Numbered from the stretch's first letter, positions 30,904 through 39,501 are shown. The stretch: DNA of 45,710 bases from Patescibacteria group bacterium (GCA_023484515.1 JAMDAY010000032.1:1-45710), one strand, 5' to 3'. A program made the numbers and translations. The notes: a model not told the origin generated them from the sequence alone.

Positions 30904-32364
30904 TTACTTCTCCACCTGCGTCAGCTCGCCGAAAACAACCAGCCTTTTGGCCGTGGATCCCACGGGCCAGCAGGTGGAAAGCGAAACAACGGACTTGCCC
31001 CCGTTTTGGAACTGGGCCTGGTCTTTGGGATCGTATTCCTGCCTGCCTGTCACCACATAATGCAATATGGCATCTTTGCCGTTCTTTTGGACAACCGTAA
31101 TCTTAAACGATTCATTGTTTGCCAAATCCCCCAAATGCGTGAACACGTGGTTGTAGTCCCCTTTTGCCCAAATATAATTGCTGGAGTGTCCGGAAATATA
31201 AGTATTGCCAATCTGCCCGGGCAGGGCCGTTCCCGGATAATGCACTACCCCGCTCTGCAAGTCCTTTTCAAAATTTTTCGGGTCAGTTGACCACATGAGC
31301 GGCGCGTTTACGTTTAAGGCCGGAATTTCCAGGCGGCCGGGAATGCTTAAGTCAATATCCACCTTGTTTAAGTCTTCGGCAAACGCGCTGGGAGCGCCGG
31401 AATTCGGGTTTCCGAAACTGTCGCTGTTCCCGTTTCCGTCCATGGATTGCCGCGGCGTAACGCTGCCCGAAGAACCAACCGGGGAGCTGCTTGGCTGGCT
31501 AGTCGGCTGGCCGGACAAATAACTGTTAAAAGAACTTGCCGAATCCACCTGGCCGGCCTGCTGCAAATGCGACAAAGCCAGGCGGTTCATAATGGTTTCC
31601 ATGTCAAAGTATTTGTCTATAATATTTTTTTGCGCATCGGTCAGCTTGTTGCCGGTCAAGGGGTTCAGTCCGGCGGCCAAGGTTTCGCTGTCAGCGCGGC
31701 CCAGGCCCAAGGTGTCATAGCTTTTGGGGTTCAAGTTCAGCAAGAATTTTTGGAAATTGGACAAGCCGTTTCCGGAATTGTCGCTTTCCGGGTTTGTGAT
31801 TTTGGCGTCAGTAACGTCATAATAAAACCCGTTAATCCAGCTTTGGTATTCCGCCAGGCTGGATTGTTCCAGTTGCGCCAGGGCGGTCTGCTTGGGGGCG
31901 GAAGAGTGCGGCTTCGTCCGAAAAAACGCAAAAACATCCAGGCTGGAACTGCCAAAAAAGAAAAAATACAAAAATACGCCGGTAACAAATACCGCGGCAT
32001 AGGGGCCGGCTTTTTTTAGAATGTTTAAAATTATCTGCGGGTAATTCCGCGAAAGCGAGTCCGGCACAGGGCTGCCAACAGGAAGATTGTTTGCCTGGCT
32101 GCCGCGGCCGGATTCAAAATGCCCGCCAGCGCCGGCTTCGGCCAAAGGCAAATTAGCCGGAATCGTTTTTCCGTTTTTTTCCGCTCCGGGCTTATTGCCA
32201 TGGCCGTTTGCGGCAGCCGCGTTTCCGGCAATACCATGATTATCCGCATCCGTTTCGCTAACTGTCGGCAGGCCGCCGGCAGTTTCGGCATCAAAAGGCA
32301 GGCCAAAAAATTTTGCAGTCTCCTGCGTTACCGGCGGATATTTTTTTATAGGATTATCGGACAT
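30904..32364 (-). CDS. Sortase with a long cytoplasmic N-terminus and EF-hand-like segment
   Basis: A 486-residue sortase. Residues 1-115 are disordered Gly/Asn/Pro-rich and cytoplasmic. One membrane helix follows (YAAVFVTGVFLYFFFFG), then a region with Ca-binding-like DNSGNGLSNFQKFLL repeats, then the sortase barrel with TYISGHSSNY (His393), SLSTCWPVGS (Cys465) and AKRLVVFG (Arg474). The triad is complete. The TCWP context fits class D/E rather than A, but the class is unsure. It would anchor the APKTG-ended DUF11 protein. It is transcribed from a consensus promoter at 32432-32460. Confidence 0.9.
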   Translation of the reverse strand: MSDNPIKKYPPVTQETAKFFGLPFDAETAGGLPTVSETDADNHGIAGNAAAANGHGNKPGAEKNGKTIPANLPLAEAGAGGHFESGRGSQANNLPVGSPVPDSLSRNYPQIILNILKKAGPYAAVFVTGVFLYFFFFGSSSLDVFAFFRTKPHSSAPKQTALAQLEQSSLAEYQSWINGFYYDVTDAKITNPESDNSGNGLSNFQKFLLNLNPKSYDTLGLGRADSETLAAGLNPLTGNKLTDAQKNIIDKYFDMETIMNRLALSHLQQAGQVDSASSFNSYLSGQPTSQPSSSPVGSSGSVTPRQSMDGNGNSDSFGNPNSGAPSAFAEDLNKVDIDLSIPGRLEIPALNVNAPLMWSTDPKNFEKDLQSGVVHYPGTALPGQIGNTYISGHSSNYIWAKGDYNHVFTHLGDLANNESFKITVVQKNGKDAILHYVVTGRQEYDPKDQAQFQNGGKSVVSLSTCWPVGSTAKRLVVFGELTQVEK

Positions 32365-32431
32365 AATAATTTGAGCTATGATTATTGAAAAACAAGGCTT
32401 AAGATTAACTAAATTGCAGTTTTAACTATAT

Positions 32432-32460
32432 ATATTAGCACATTTTTAACATTTTGTCAA
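32432..32460 (-). promoter_or_regulatory. Sortase promoter
   Basis: TTGACA (32455-32460), 17 bp, TAATAT (32432-32437) on the minus strand, about 60 nt before the ATG at 32364. Confidence 0.75.
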
Positions 32461-32727
32461 GGCTGTTATTTAACTTTTCTACAACTAAAAACGGCTTATA
32501 TTAGCCTTGCTTACGGGGAAAAATCCGATTTGAAGATAAAAAAACACCAATTTTGCGCATTTGCCGCTCTCTATTGGTGATCACGTATAAACTATACTAG
32601 CTTTAAATTGTAGCGATTATGACCGTCGCCTTCTGGGAATAACAGGCTTAAGATTGTTAGCCTATTGTATATTATCGTCCGCTAATCTTTAAAATTGGCT
32701 ATCCAAAAAATGGCGCCCATTCCCAGT
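32461..32727. other. Gap between rmlA and the sortase promoter
   Basis: No gene was seen. CACCAAT (32548-32554) and ATTGGTG (32574-32580) can pair around a 19-nt loop and might end the rml transcript, but there is no U-tract. Confidence 0.4.
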
Positions 32728-33459
32728 TTAACCGACAGCCGGCATATTTTCTCCCGATTTTCTCCTGGCCAACTCCCCTGCCTGGAACAAGGATTCAAAT
32801 GTCCCGGCGTCTATCCATTCGCCTTTAACAATATCAACTTTCAGTTCGCCTTTCTCCAGATACCAGTTATTAATGTCCGTAATTTCCAGTTCGTTGCGCC
32901 AGGACGGCTTAATTTCTTTTGCGGCGCTGACCACGCGGTTGTCATAAACATACAAACCGGTCACAGCATAATTCGACAAAAATTCCTTGGGTTTTTCCAC
33001 AATTTTTTCCACCTGCATTTCTCCATTGAACTTTACCACGCCAAACCTCTCGGGATCTTTTACCTCTTTTGCAAAAATATGCCCGCCGCTTTTAAAATTC
33101 CGAATGTTCCCGGAAAAATCATCCTCAAAAATATTGTCGCCCAGCACCATGCACACGCTGTCCCGGTCTATAAAGTCCGCGCCGATAATAAACGCCTGGG
33201 CCAGGCCTTCGGGCTTGTCCTGGATTTCATAAGTAATTTTTGCGCCAAATTCTTTTCCGCTGCCTAAAAGCTTTAAATAGTCTCCGGCATGGTCCGGCGC
33301 GATAATTACCAAAATATCCTTTATGCCGGCCCTAAGCAAAGTCTGCAACGGATACATAATCATGGGCCGGTCGTATATGGGAAGCAGTTGCTTGCTGGTG
33401 ACTTTGGTCAGCGGATGCAGCCTGGTGCCGTGCCCGCCCGATAAAATTATGCCTTTCAT
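32728..33459 (-). CDS. rmlA: Glucose-1-phosphate thymidylyltransferase RmlA, short form
   Basis: Makes dTDP-glucose from dTTP and glucose-1-phosphate, the first step to dTDP-rhamnose. It has the nucleotidyl-transferase signature GIILSGGHGTRLHPLT (3-18), KQLLPIYDRPMI, VLGDNIFED and the catalytic/sugar-binding EKPKEFLSNYAVTGLYVYD. At 243 residues it lacks the C-terminal allosteric tail of the 290-residue enzymes. It is the last gene of the rml series. Confidence 0.92.
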   Translation of the reverse strand: MKGIILSGGHGTRLHPLTKVTSKQLLPIYDRPMIMYPLQTLLRAGIKDILVIIAPDHAGDYLKLLGSGKEFGAKITYEIQDKPEGLAQAFIIGADFIDRDSVCMVLGDNIFEDDFSGNIRNFKSGGHIFAKEVKDPERFGVVKFNGEMQVEKIVEKPKEFLSNYAVTGLYVYDNRVVSAAKEIKPSWRNELEITDINNWYLEKGELKVDIVKGEWIDAGTFESLFQAGELARRKSGENMPAVG

Positions 33460-33466
33460 AGGAATA

Positions 33467-33514
33467 GAATTATGAATTATGAATTATGAATTAAAAGAAT
33501 CTCCTAATTCATAG
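33467..33514. repeat. Short tandem GAATTAT repeat with inverted partner
   Basis: GAATTAT occurs three times at 33467-33487 plus a partial unit, followed by CTAATTCATAG (33504-33514). It occupies the rmlA-rmlD gap and belongs to the same class of degenerate AT repeats as elsewhere in the window. Confidence 0.5.
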
Positions 33515-33524
33515 TCCGCAATTC

Positions 33525-34367
33525 TTAATTCCGTTGCATGTATTCTCGCAACGCCTCTCGCCAGGGGCGCAAAGGGGGAAATTTGGTGTTTAGCAGTACT
33601 GATTTTTGGGGACGTCTGGCAGGCCGGGGATATTCAGACGAATGGATGGGAACAAGGTTGGCGGTTTTCCCCGCTATGCGGAAAATTTCTCCCGCCAGTT
33701 CATACCAGCTCGCGCACCCAGAATTTACCAGATGGTAAATCCCGTAAGGATATTTTTCTTCCAGCAGGGTTTTCACGGCCGCTGCCAAGTCCCTGGCATA
33801 AGTAATGCTGTTTATTTCGTCGCTTACCGCCTTAATTGTATCAGCTTTTTTGCTTAAATCCAACATTAAGTCCACAAAGCTTGGCTTGGCCTTAGGGCTT
33901 TCCCCTTTTGGTCCGAATAACACGGCTGTGCGGACCAAATAAAAATTCCCGCCGTTTTTTTGCAATTCCTGCTCGCCTTGGAATTTGGACTGGGCGTAAA
34001 CGGATTCGGGATTAGGCCGATCCGACTCGGAGTATTCGCCCAAGCGGCCGTCAAACACGTAATTGCTGCTGAAATGCACTAAGGAAATACCGTTCTCCTT
34101 GCAAATTGCAGCCAGCTCCCCGACAAATTCCGCGTTCAGTTTAAATGCCGTTTGCCTGTCAGTCTCCGCGCCGTCCACGTTATTGTAAGCCGCGCAATTA
34201 ATTACGGCCGAAAGGCTGCCGCCTAAGCCCTTTATCTTTCTTGCCAAATTACGGTAATCCAGCACGTCGCACTCTTCCCGGTCCCAGGCTATCGCGCCAT
34301 TTCCAAATACGCCCTTCAGCTGCCCTCCCAACATCCCCCTTCCTCCCAAGACCAATATCTTCTTCAT
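33525..34367 (-). CDS. rmlD: dTDP-4-dehydrorhamnose reductase RmlD
   Basis: Reduces dTDP-4-keto-rhamnose to dTDP-L-rhamnose. It has the NAD(P)-binding ILVLGGRGMLGGQL, NCAAYNNVDGAE, HFSSNYVFDG, and YAQSKFQGE (YxxxK), plus a C-terminal PRPARRPQKSVLLNTKF typical of RmlD. Length 280 is normal. RmlC (3,5-epimerase), needed between RmlB and RmlD, is not in the window. Confidence 0.92.
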   Translation of the reverse strand: MKKILVLGGRGMLGGQLKGVFGNGAIAWDREECDVLDYRNLARKIKGLGGSLSAVINCAAYNNVDGAETDRQTAFKLNAEFVGELAAICKENGISLVHFSSNYVFDGRLGEYSESDRPNPESVYAQSKFQGEQELQKNGGNFYLVRTAVLFGPKGESPKAKPSFVDLMLDLSKKADTIKAVSDEINSITYARDLAAAVKTLLEEKYPYGIYHLVNSGCASWYELAGEIFRIAGKTANLVPIHSSEYPRPARRPQKSVLLNTKFPPLRPWREALREYMQRN

Positions 34368-34375
34368 AAGCCCAA

Positions 34376-34411
34376 TATGAACATAAAGTCTGGCCAGACT
34401 TTATGTTCATA
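34376..34411. repeat. 36-bp perfect palindrome after the PaaX/Cas2-like gene
   Basis: Perfect inverted repeat centred at 34393.5 (TGGCCA). It begins 3 nt past the stop of the PaaX/Cas2-like gene. Its left arm TATGAACATAA and centre GGCCAGA recur in the same order at 34945-34979, on the other side of that gene. Confidence 0.7.
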
Positions 34412-34414
34412 AAA

Positions 34415-34945
34415 TTAAAGTTTAAACTTTTTTCTTAAATCCTTATCATTATCCATTTCTTCCACTTTTAAAATACGGATATAGTTTATTAATTTTGTTT
34501 GATTTAAATAATTTACCGCCTCACGATTCAACGGATGGGGATTAACATATACGCTGTGCTGTAATTTTATATAATGATTTTTTATTAAAAGCCTGCGGAA
34601 AAAATTTCGTTTTTCTTCGCTTTCCTCAGGAATATCGAACATTATCACCCTCCATTTTCCATCCCAGTGCTTAGGTTTGGTTGGCGTTCTGGCTTTAGCC
34701 AACAGCGCTTCTAATTCGCCCTTTTTTGTGAGTTTAACAAACCTTTGATTATTTTTGTCTACGTATTTAATCCAGCCCTTTTGTGCCAAATAGTACATTA
34801 CCCGATAAAGTTCTTTACCGTCGCCTAACAACTTTCCGCTGCCTAATCTTTTCCGTAACTCGTACGGAGTTACTAAAAACATATCAGCCGCTGTCAGCAG
34901 ATTCATTAAAATTTTGCTAGTTAATGTAAAATCTTTTTTTGCCAT
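34415..34945 (-). CDS. PaaX-like winged-helix protein with a Cas2-like domain
   Basis: 176 residues. Residues 8-75 form a winged helix (ILMNLLTAADMFLVTPYELRKRL...LYRVMYYLAQKGWIKY). Residues about 95-176 match the Cas2/PaaX-C ferredoxin-like fold: WRVIMFDIPEESEEKRNFFRRLL, with Asp104 at the Cas2 metal site, and QHSVYVNPHPL. Such proteins are common in CPR genomes and annotated as PaaX-family or Cas2. No CRISPR array or cas1 is present, so a regulator or stand-alone nuclease is more likely. It interrupts the rmlB-rmlD order and is bracketed by two related palindromes. Confidence 0.8.
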   Translation of the reverse strand: MAKKDFTLTSKILMNLLTAADMFLVTPYELRKRLGSGKLLGDGKELYRVMYYLAQKGWIKYVDKNNQRFVKLTKKGELEALLAKARTPTKPKHWDGKWRVIMFDIPEESEEKRNFFRRLLIKNHYIKLQHSVYVNPHPLNREAVNYLNQTKLINYIRILKVEEMDNDKDLRKKFKL

Positions 34946-34979
34946 ATGAACATAAGATCCGGCCAGATATGATATTCAT
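34945..34979. repeat. Degenerate second copy of the palindrome, before the PaaX/Cas2-like gene
   Basis: It shares TATGAACATAA and GGCCAGA with the palindrome at 34376-34411 but its right arm has drifted. It overlaps the start codon of the gene and reaches the rmlB stop at 34980. Confidence 0.6.
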
Positions 34980-35987
34980 TTAGCGGTTTTTGTATTGGAG
35001 AGTGTAATATTTTTGGTATTCGCCGCTTTTAACGCGCTGCCACCAGGACTTATTATTTTTATACCAATCAACGGTAATTTCCAGCCATTCCTTAAATTCA
35101 TGTTTCGGCTTCCAGCCCAGCTCTGTCTGAATCTTTTGCGCGTTAATGGAGTATTTCTGGTCATGGCCCGGGCGGTCTTTGACAAATTCTATGCAGTCTT
35201 CGCCTTCTCCCATTATTTTTGCCAGGATTTTTGCAACTTCCAAATTCGCATATTCGCGATGCTCGCTGCCGACCAAGTACGTATCCCCTATTTTACCTTT
35301 ATGCAAAACCAAATCAATGGCGGAACAATGGTCGTCCACGTAAAGCCAGTCCCTTACTTGCCGGCCGTTCCCGTAAATCGGAATTTTTTTGCCTTCCAGC
35401 AGGTTGGTAATGGCAAGCGGCAAAAATTTTTCCGGAAACATAAAAGGTCCGAAATTGTTGGTGCAGTTGGTAATGGTAACTGGCAGGCCATAGGTATGGT
35501 AAAACGCCCTGACTAAATGGTCGCTTCCGGCTTTGCTGGCGGCATAAGGGCTGCGCGGGTTATAAGGGCTTGCTTCATTCCATTTAATTTTTGAATTAAG
35601 CGGCAAGTCGCCGAAAACTTCGTCGGTTGAAATGTGGTGGAACCTTTTTACCTTGCGCCTTAAGGCTGCTTTTAACAAAACATGCGTGCCAAAAACGTTT
35701 GTCCGGACAAAAACGTCAGGGTCCATAATTGCGCGGTCGTTATGGCTTTCCGCCGCAAAGTGGACAACCATATCGGCTTTTGCCATTGCCTTGTCGGCTG
35801 CGGCTTCGTCGCAGATATCGCCTTTGACAAAACTGATCCTGTCCTTAACGTCAGCCAGATTTTCCAGGTTGCCGGCATAGGTCAGTTTGTCTAGGACGAC
35901 AATTTCATCTTTAGGATAATGTTTTATCCAGTAGCGGACAAAATTGGAGCCAATAAACCCCGCGCCGCCGGTGATTAATATTTTCAT
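34980..35987 (-). CDS. rmlB: dTDP-glucose 4,6-dehydratase RmlB
   Basis: Converts dTDP-glucose to the 4-keto-6-deoxy sugar. Motifs: MKILITGGAGFIGSNFVRYW (NAD), HFAAESHNDRAI, HISTDEVFGDLP, the catalytic SPYAASKAGSDHL (YxxxK) and a C-terminal NAQKIQTELGWKPKHEF. 335 residues from the ATG at 35987. A start three codons upstream is possible. It is the first gene of the rml series. Confidence 0.93.
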   Translation of the reverse strand: MKILITGGAGFIGSNFVRYWIKHYPKDEIVVLDKLTYAGNLENLADVKDRISFVKGDICDEAAADKAMAKADMVVHFAAESHNDRAIMDPDVFVRTNVFGTHVLLKAALRRKVKRFHHISTDEVFGDLPLNSKIKWNEASPYNPRSPYAASKAGSDHLVRAFYHTYGLPVTITNCTNNFGPFMFPEKFLPLAITNLLEGKKIPIYGNGRQVRDWLYVDDHCSAIDLVLHKGKIGDTYLVGSEHREYANLEVAKILAKIMGEGEDCIEFVKDRPGHDQKYSINAQKIQTELGWKPKHEFKEWLEITVDWYKNNKSWWQRVKSGEYQKYYTLQYKNR

Positions 35988-36013
35988 AAGATGCAATTCT
36001 TAAAATACGGATT

Positions 36014-37078
36014 TTATTTCAATTCTCCCGCAGTGATGGTTAAATCCAAAATGTCCTGGCCCCTGGTTATTGTAATTTTTACGGCGTCACCCGGCTTGTG
36101 CGCTTGCAAAAGCAATTCCAGGAGGCTGCCGGGACCAATGTTATTTCCGTCCACTGCCGTAATTATATCATTGACTTGCAAGCCCGCCTTGTGGGCAGGG
36201 CCGCTTGCCAGGACATCTGCAACCCGGGCTCCGGCAGGAACGCCTGTAAGGCCGGCTTCCACCGAAGAAATATTTTTATACTTGAACCCGAAAGCGGGGC
36301 GCATAATGTTTCCCTGGCTCCCTAAATACAAGTTAACCAGATCTTTGGCGACATCGCCGGAAACAATGCCGGTTCCGTCCCATATGCCGACTACTTCGCC
36401 GTTGCTATTTAATACCGGTTCGCCCAAAACCAGCGGGCCGGTGCTTTGGGCGTTAAAAGTCCTGGAAGGCTGGTCGGAATTTTTAACCTGGCCGTAGTCG
36501 TCCTGCTGGCCAAAAGCCACAAAGCTGTTTTGGAACTCCGGAGAATGGTCCAGGAAAGATCCGGCCAAAAAAATAATCTTTTGTCCTACCGCCAAATCTT
36601 TGGAAGAGCCAATGCCGGCTACCGGCACATTGCTGATATTCGCTTTTAAAATTTCCAGGTTAGTGGCCGGGTCTAAGGCAACGGCAGCCACCGGAGCGGT
36701 GCGGCCGTCGTCCAGCTTTATTATCAAATTCTCCATTTTCATTCCGGCCGTAACCGGCTTTGCTGTTAAAAATGCGCCGTCCGAAGTTAAATTTACGGCT
36801 GCGCCTAAAATTCTAACCTGGCCGGCTTCCGCAAATATTACGCTGCTAATTTTAGACTTAGTGGTATTTATGGTTTGTAAAACATCGCTGCCGTCGCCGC
36901 TGCGGACCTCTTCCCGGGTATTAATTACTATGGGCGCCTGGGGGCTTAAAATTTTCCAGCGGTTCAATATGGGGATAGTGGAAACTTTTACCGCCAGGAG
37001 CCTGCCGAAAAACACGTTGGCCAAAACGGACAAGGCAACTGAAAGGATTATAACGTATGCAAATTGTTTTTTTCCCAT
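36014..37078 (-). CDS. HtrA/DegP-like protein with a degenerate catalytic triad and PDZ domain
   Basis: 354 residues. An N-terminal membrane helix (6-28) is followed by a trypsin-like S1C barrel and a PDZ domain (262-345: PAFGFKYKN..GARVADVLASGPAHKAGLQVNDIITAVDG). The His position reads TAKPV (Pro108 instead of His), the Asp position DPATNLEIL (Asn140 instead of Asp), and the Ser position AQSTGPL (Ser212 kept, GNSGG lost). Two of three triad residues are therefore missing. It is likely a membrane-tethered chaperone or peptide sensor rather than a protease. It is 10 bp from the next gene. Confidence 0.85.
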   Translation of the reverse strand: MGKKQFAYVIILSVALSVLANVFFGRLLAVKVSTIPILNRWKILSPQAPIVINTREEVRSGDGSDVLQTINTTKSKISSVIFAEAGQVRILGAAVNLTSDGAFLTAKPVTAGMKMENLIIKLDDGRTAPVAAVALDPATNLEILKANISNVPVAGIGSSKDLAVGQKIIFLAGSFLDHSPEFQNSFVAFGQQDDYGQVKNSDQPSRTFNAQSTGPLVLGEPVLNSNGEVVGIWDGTGIVSGDVAKDLVNLYLGSQGNIMRPAFGFKYKNISSVEAGLTGVPAGARVADVLASGPAHKAGLQVNDIITAVDGNNIGPGSLLELLLQAHKPGDAVKITITRGQDILDLTITAGELK

Positions 37079-37088
37079 TATGTTATGA

Positions 37089-37886
37089 TTAGCCGATTAT
37101 TTTCCAGGGCGTTGCCAGCAAGGCAATGCCGCTGCATAAGACAATTAAAGCCAGGTGGAACTGGATTTTTTTAAAATTCAGCGCCTGGAACATGTGGTAA
37201 TAATTTAAAATTAGACTGAAATAAAACAAATTAAACAGCAGCAGCCCCGCAACGGAATAATGGAAGGGGAGAAAACTCAAGCCCCAGAAGAATTCAGAGC
37301 AAAACAGCCCAATGGCAATGGCCGATGCATTTTTTATGGCATCAGGCTGGGGGGTAAATTCATAAAAAGCCCTGGTAGTCAGAAAAGCGGCAAGAAAAGC
37401 CGCGGCAGTATAGGCAATCTGCAAAGAAAGGTGTAGGGGAAGTGAGCTTCCGATATTGGGAAAATATTGGGTAAAAGCAGAAAGGGAAATGAAAAAGCCG
37501 AAGGCGATCAGGAGGGTTTCGTTTATTAATATATTTTCGGCAAAACTGTCCAGGAAATATTCCACCAGGGCGAAAATGGCGGCGCTGGCTATTAAAAAAA
37601 TGCCGCGCAAAAACAAGGAAGGAATAATTAAAAATATCCCAAAACCGCTCAGCGACAACAAAAACGGCCGGAACGCTATCCAAAAATTGTATTTTTTCAA
37701 GGATTTTAAATATAAGCGGTTATAAACAAAAACCGCCAGGGAAAACAATGCCAAAGCCGGAACCAGGAACCTGAAAATGGGCTTGGGAAGCGACAATTCC
37801 TGGAGAATTACCACAAATAAAATTCCGACTGCCAAGGAAACGATTTTATGGTATTTTTGCGTTAACATTAGCCTGTCTGCGTCCAT
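37089..37886 (-). CDS. Multi-pass membrane protein, unknown
   Basis: 265 residues with about eight hydrophobic segments from residue 13 onward and few charged loops. The family is not recognised. The frame begins 41 nt inside lgt. An internal start (MLTQKYHKIV, at 37868) shortens the overlap. Both readings suggest translational coupling with lgt, and the HtrA-like gene follows 10 bp later. An envelope function is plausible but unproven. Confidence 0.7.
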   Translation of the reverse strand: MDADRLMLTQKYHKIVSLAVGILFVVILQELSLPKPIFRFLVPALALFSLAVFVYNRLYLKSLKKYNFWIAFRPFLLSLSGFGIFLIIPSLFLRGIFLIASAAIFALVEYFLDSFAENILINETLLIAFGFFISLSAFTQYFPNIGSSLPLHLSLQIAYTAAAFLAAFLTTRAFYEFTPQPDAIKNASAIAIGLFCSEFFWGLSFLPFHYSVAGLLLFNLFYFSLILNYYHMFQALNFKKIQFHLALIVLCSGIALLATPWKIIG

Positions 37887-38703
37887 ACAGCAAGCCTAAG
37901 GCCGCAATTACGCATAACAACAGGCTGGATAAAACGTTCAAGCGGAGCGGGCCTAAAAACGTGCTGTCTATCCTTAAAAATTCCAAAAAAAACCTTAACA
38001 TATTATACAACAAAAGATAAGAAAAGAAAAGGCCGCCGGGACGCGTTTTTTTTTGAAATTTTAACAAATAAGCCAGAATTAAAATGTTTCCTGTTATCTC
38101 ATATAAGAACCACGGATGGAAATAGCTAAAATTGCCGTAATTTTCCGGGCGGAACGCGGCAGGCACGAACATTTTCCACGGCAAATTTGTCGGATAACCG
38201 AATGCTTCGTAGTTGAAAAAATTTCCCAAGCGGCCAATAATCTGCCCGAGCAGCAGGCTGGGAGCGAGCCAGTCAAGAAGATTTGAGATTTTAAATTTAA
38301 GATTGAAGATTTTACGAAGAACCAGAAGAACTGCAATCCCGCCAATCAAGGCGCCGTAAATGCTTAGGCCGCCTTTCCAGACCTGGAAAATTTGAATCGG
38401 ATGCTGCCAATAATACGGAAGGTCGGAAAACACATGATACAGCCTGGCGCCTAAAAACCCGCCTATGACCAGCCACAGCAAAAGGTCTTCGGCCTGGTTT
38501 TTGCCAATTCCATATTTTTCCGCCCGGCTTATTGCCAAATAAAAAGCCGCGGCTACTGCCGCTGCCATGGTTATGCCGTAATAATGGATTTCCAGGGGAC
38601 CGAGGAAAAAATATTGGGGAAGAACGAGGCGGCCGGAAAATGCAAACATAAACAAGATCGCCATAACGAATATAGGTACAACGATTAAAATATATCTTTT
38701 CAT
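37846..38703 (-). CDS. lgt: Prolipoprotein diacylglyceryl transferase Lgt
   Basis: Moves diacylglycerol from phosphatidylglycerol to the Cys of prolipoproteins in the membrane. The 285-residue protein has seven membrane segments, the signature GRLGNFFNYEAFGYPTNLPW, YHVFSDLPYYW and HPWFLYE (usually HPTxLYE). A tiny lipoprotein gene near the right edge (44754-44876) is one possible substrate. Confidence 0.92.
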   Translation of the reverse strand: MKRYILIVVPIFVMAILFMFAFSGRLVLPQYFFLGPLEIHYYGITMAAAVAAAFYLAISRAEKYGIGKNQAEDLLLWLVIGGFLGARLYHVFSDLPYYWQHPIQIFQVWKGGLSIYGALIGGIAVLLVLRKIFNLKFKISNLLDWLAPSLLLGQIIGRLGNFFNYEAFGYPTNLPWKMFVPAAFRPENYGNFSYFHPWFLYEITGNILILAYLLKFQKKTRPGGLFFSYLLLYNMLRFFLEFLRIDSTFLGPLRLNVLSSLLLCVIAALGLLYGRRQANVNAKIP

Positions 38704-38835
38704 AATTTCAAATTACAAATTTCAGATATCAAATTAAATCCTAATTTCCAATCATTGAAATGGCAATTATGGAGCATTTGTAATTTAAATTTGGATATTC
38801 ACTTGACATTTGGAATTGAGAATTTGATATTCTTT
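38704..38835. repeat. Iterated AATTTC/ATTTG intergenic sequence
   Basis: Units such as CAAATTACAAATTTCAG and ATTTGTAATTTAAATTTGG repeat every 10-12 bp, partly in inverted order, so the gap can fold on itself. The same style is at 30815-30903 and within rnpB. No gene is seen. Confidence 0.5.
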
Positions 38836-38846
38836 TTGAACTTCGC

Positions 38847-39425
38847 TCAAAAAAGCGCTGCCTGGTGCATTACGCCGGTGCGCGGCTGCGGCTGGCTGAC
38901 TTTTAAGGGAATTTCTTTTATCTTGAAAAAATCGCGGTAAAGCACTTTCTGGTTCTTAAGCGCGTACTCGTAAACCTGTTTGGTAATTTTCACGTCGTCA
39001 AGGCAATATTTTTTCAGCAAGTCCATGCGCCCGTTGCGAAAATACAAAATCGCCTCCTTGCCGCTGCCGGACTTGCCGCTGCCAATAGTCCCCTGGGCCA
39101 CGCTCTCCAGTTTAAGGCGGTGCCCCAAGACTTTTTCTATTTCCTCCAGCAGGTCATAATACGGGACCTGGTAAATGTCAAAATTCAAATACGGCCGCAG
39201 CACTTCAAAGTCAAAGTCCTTAATATTGTATCCGATTATCTGGTCTGCCGTTTGCAAAAGCGGCGCTAATTTTGGCAATTCGTTTTCTTCGTAAATGGAA
39301 TATTTGTCCGTAACGTAGTCATATATCCCGCACACGCTCACCTTAAGCAAATGGTTCTTCCCCCGCCCCCCGACTTCCGCGAATTCTTTTTGCGTTTCCA
39401 AGTCTAACACGATTTTTTTTAGCAT
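38847..39425 (-). CDS. DEDD-type 3'-5' exonuclease (RNase H-like, YprB type)
   Basis: 192 residues with the exonuclease motifs in order: IVLDLETQKEF (Asp and Glu of Exo I), YNIKDFDFEVL (Exo II Asp), and YCLDDVKITKQVYEYA (Exo III Asp). The family trims or degrades nucleic acid with two metals. It resembles the ribonuclease-H-like YprB group, but the substrate is unknown. It is the last gene of the minus-strand block before the structured RNA. Confidence 0.8.
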   Translation of the reverse strand: MLKKIVLDLETQKEFAEVGGRGKNHLLKVSVCGIYDYVTDKYSIYEENELPKLAPLLQTADQIIGYNIKDFDFEVLRPYLNFDIYQVPYYDLLEEIEKVLGHRLKLESVAQGTIGSGKSGSGKEAILYFRNGRMDLLKKYCLDDVKITKQVYEYALKNQKVLYRDFFKIKEIPLKVSQPQPRTGVMHQAALF

Positions 39426-39501
39426 TATTTATTTTCCTTGCTACTTTGTTACTTTCGCGCTTTTAATAATTATAATCAGTTTTCCAAAAAAAAACAAAAA
39501 C

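Noticed and set aside
34415-34945. CRISPR-Cas locus suggested by the Cas2-like domain
   Set aside because: No cas1, no effector and no repeat-spacer array. The winged-helix N-terminus fits the PaaX-like group better.
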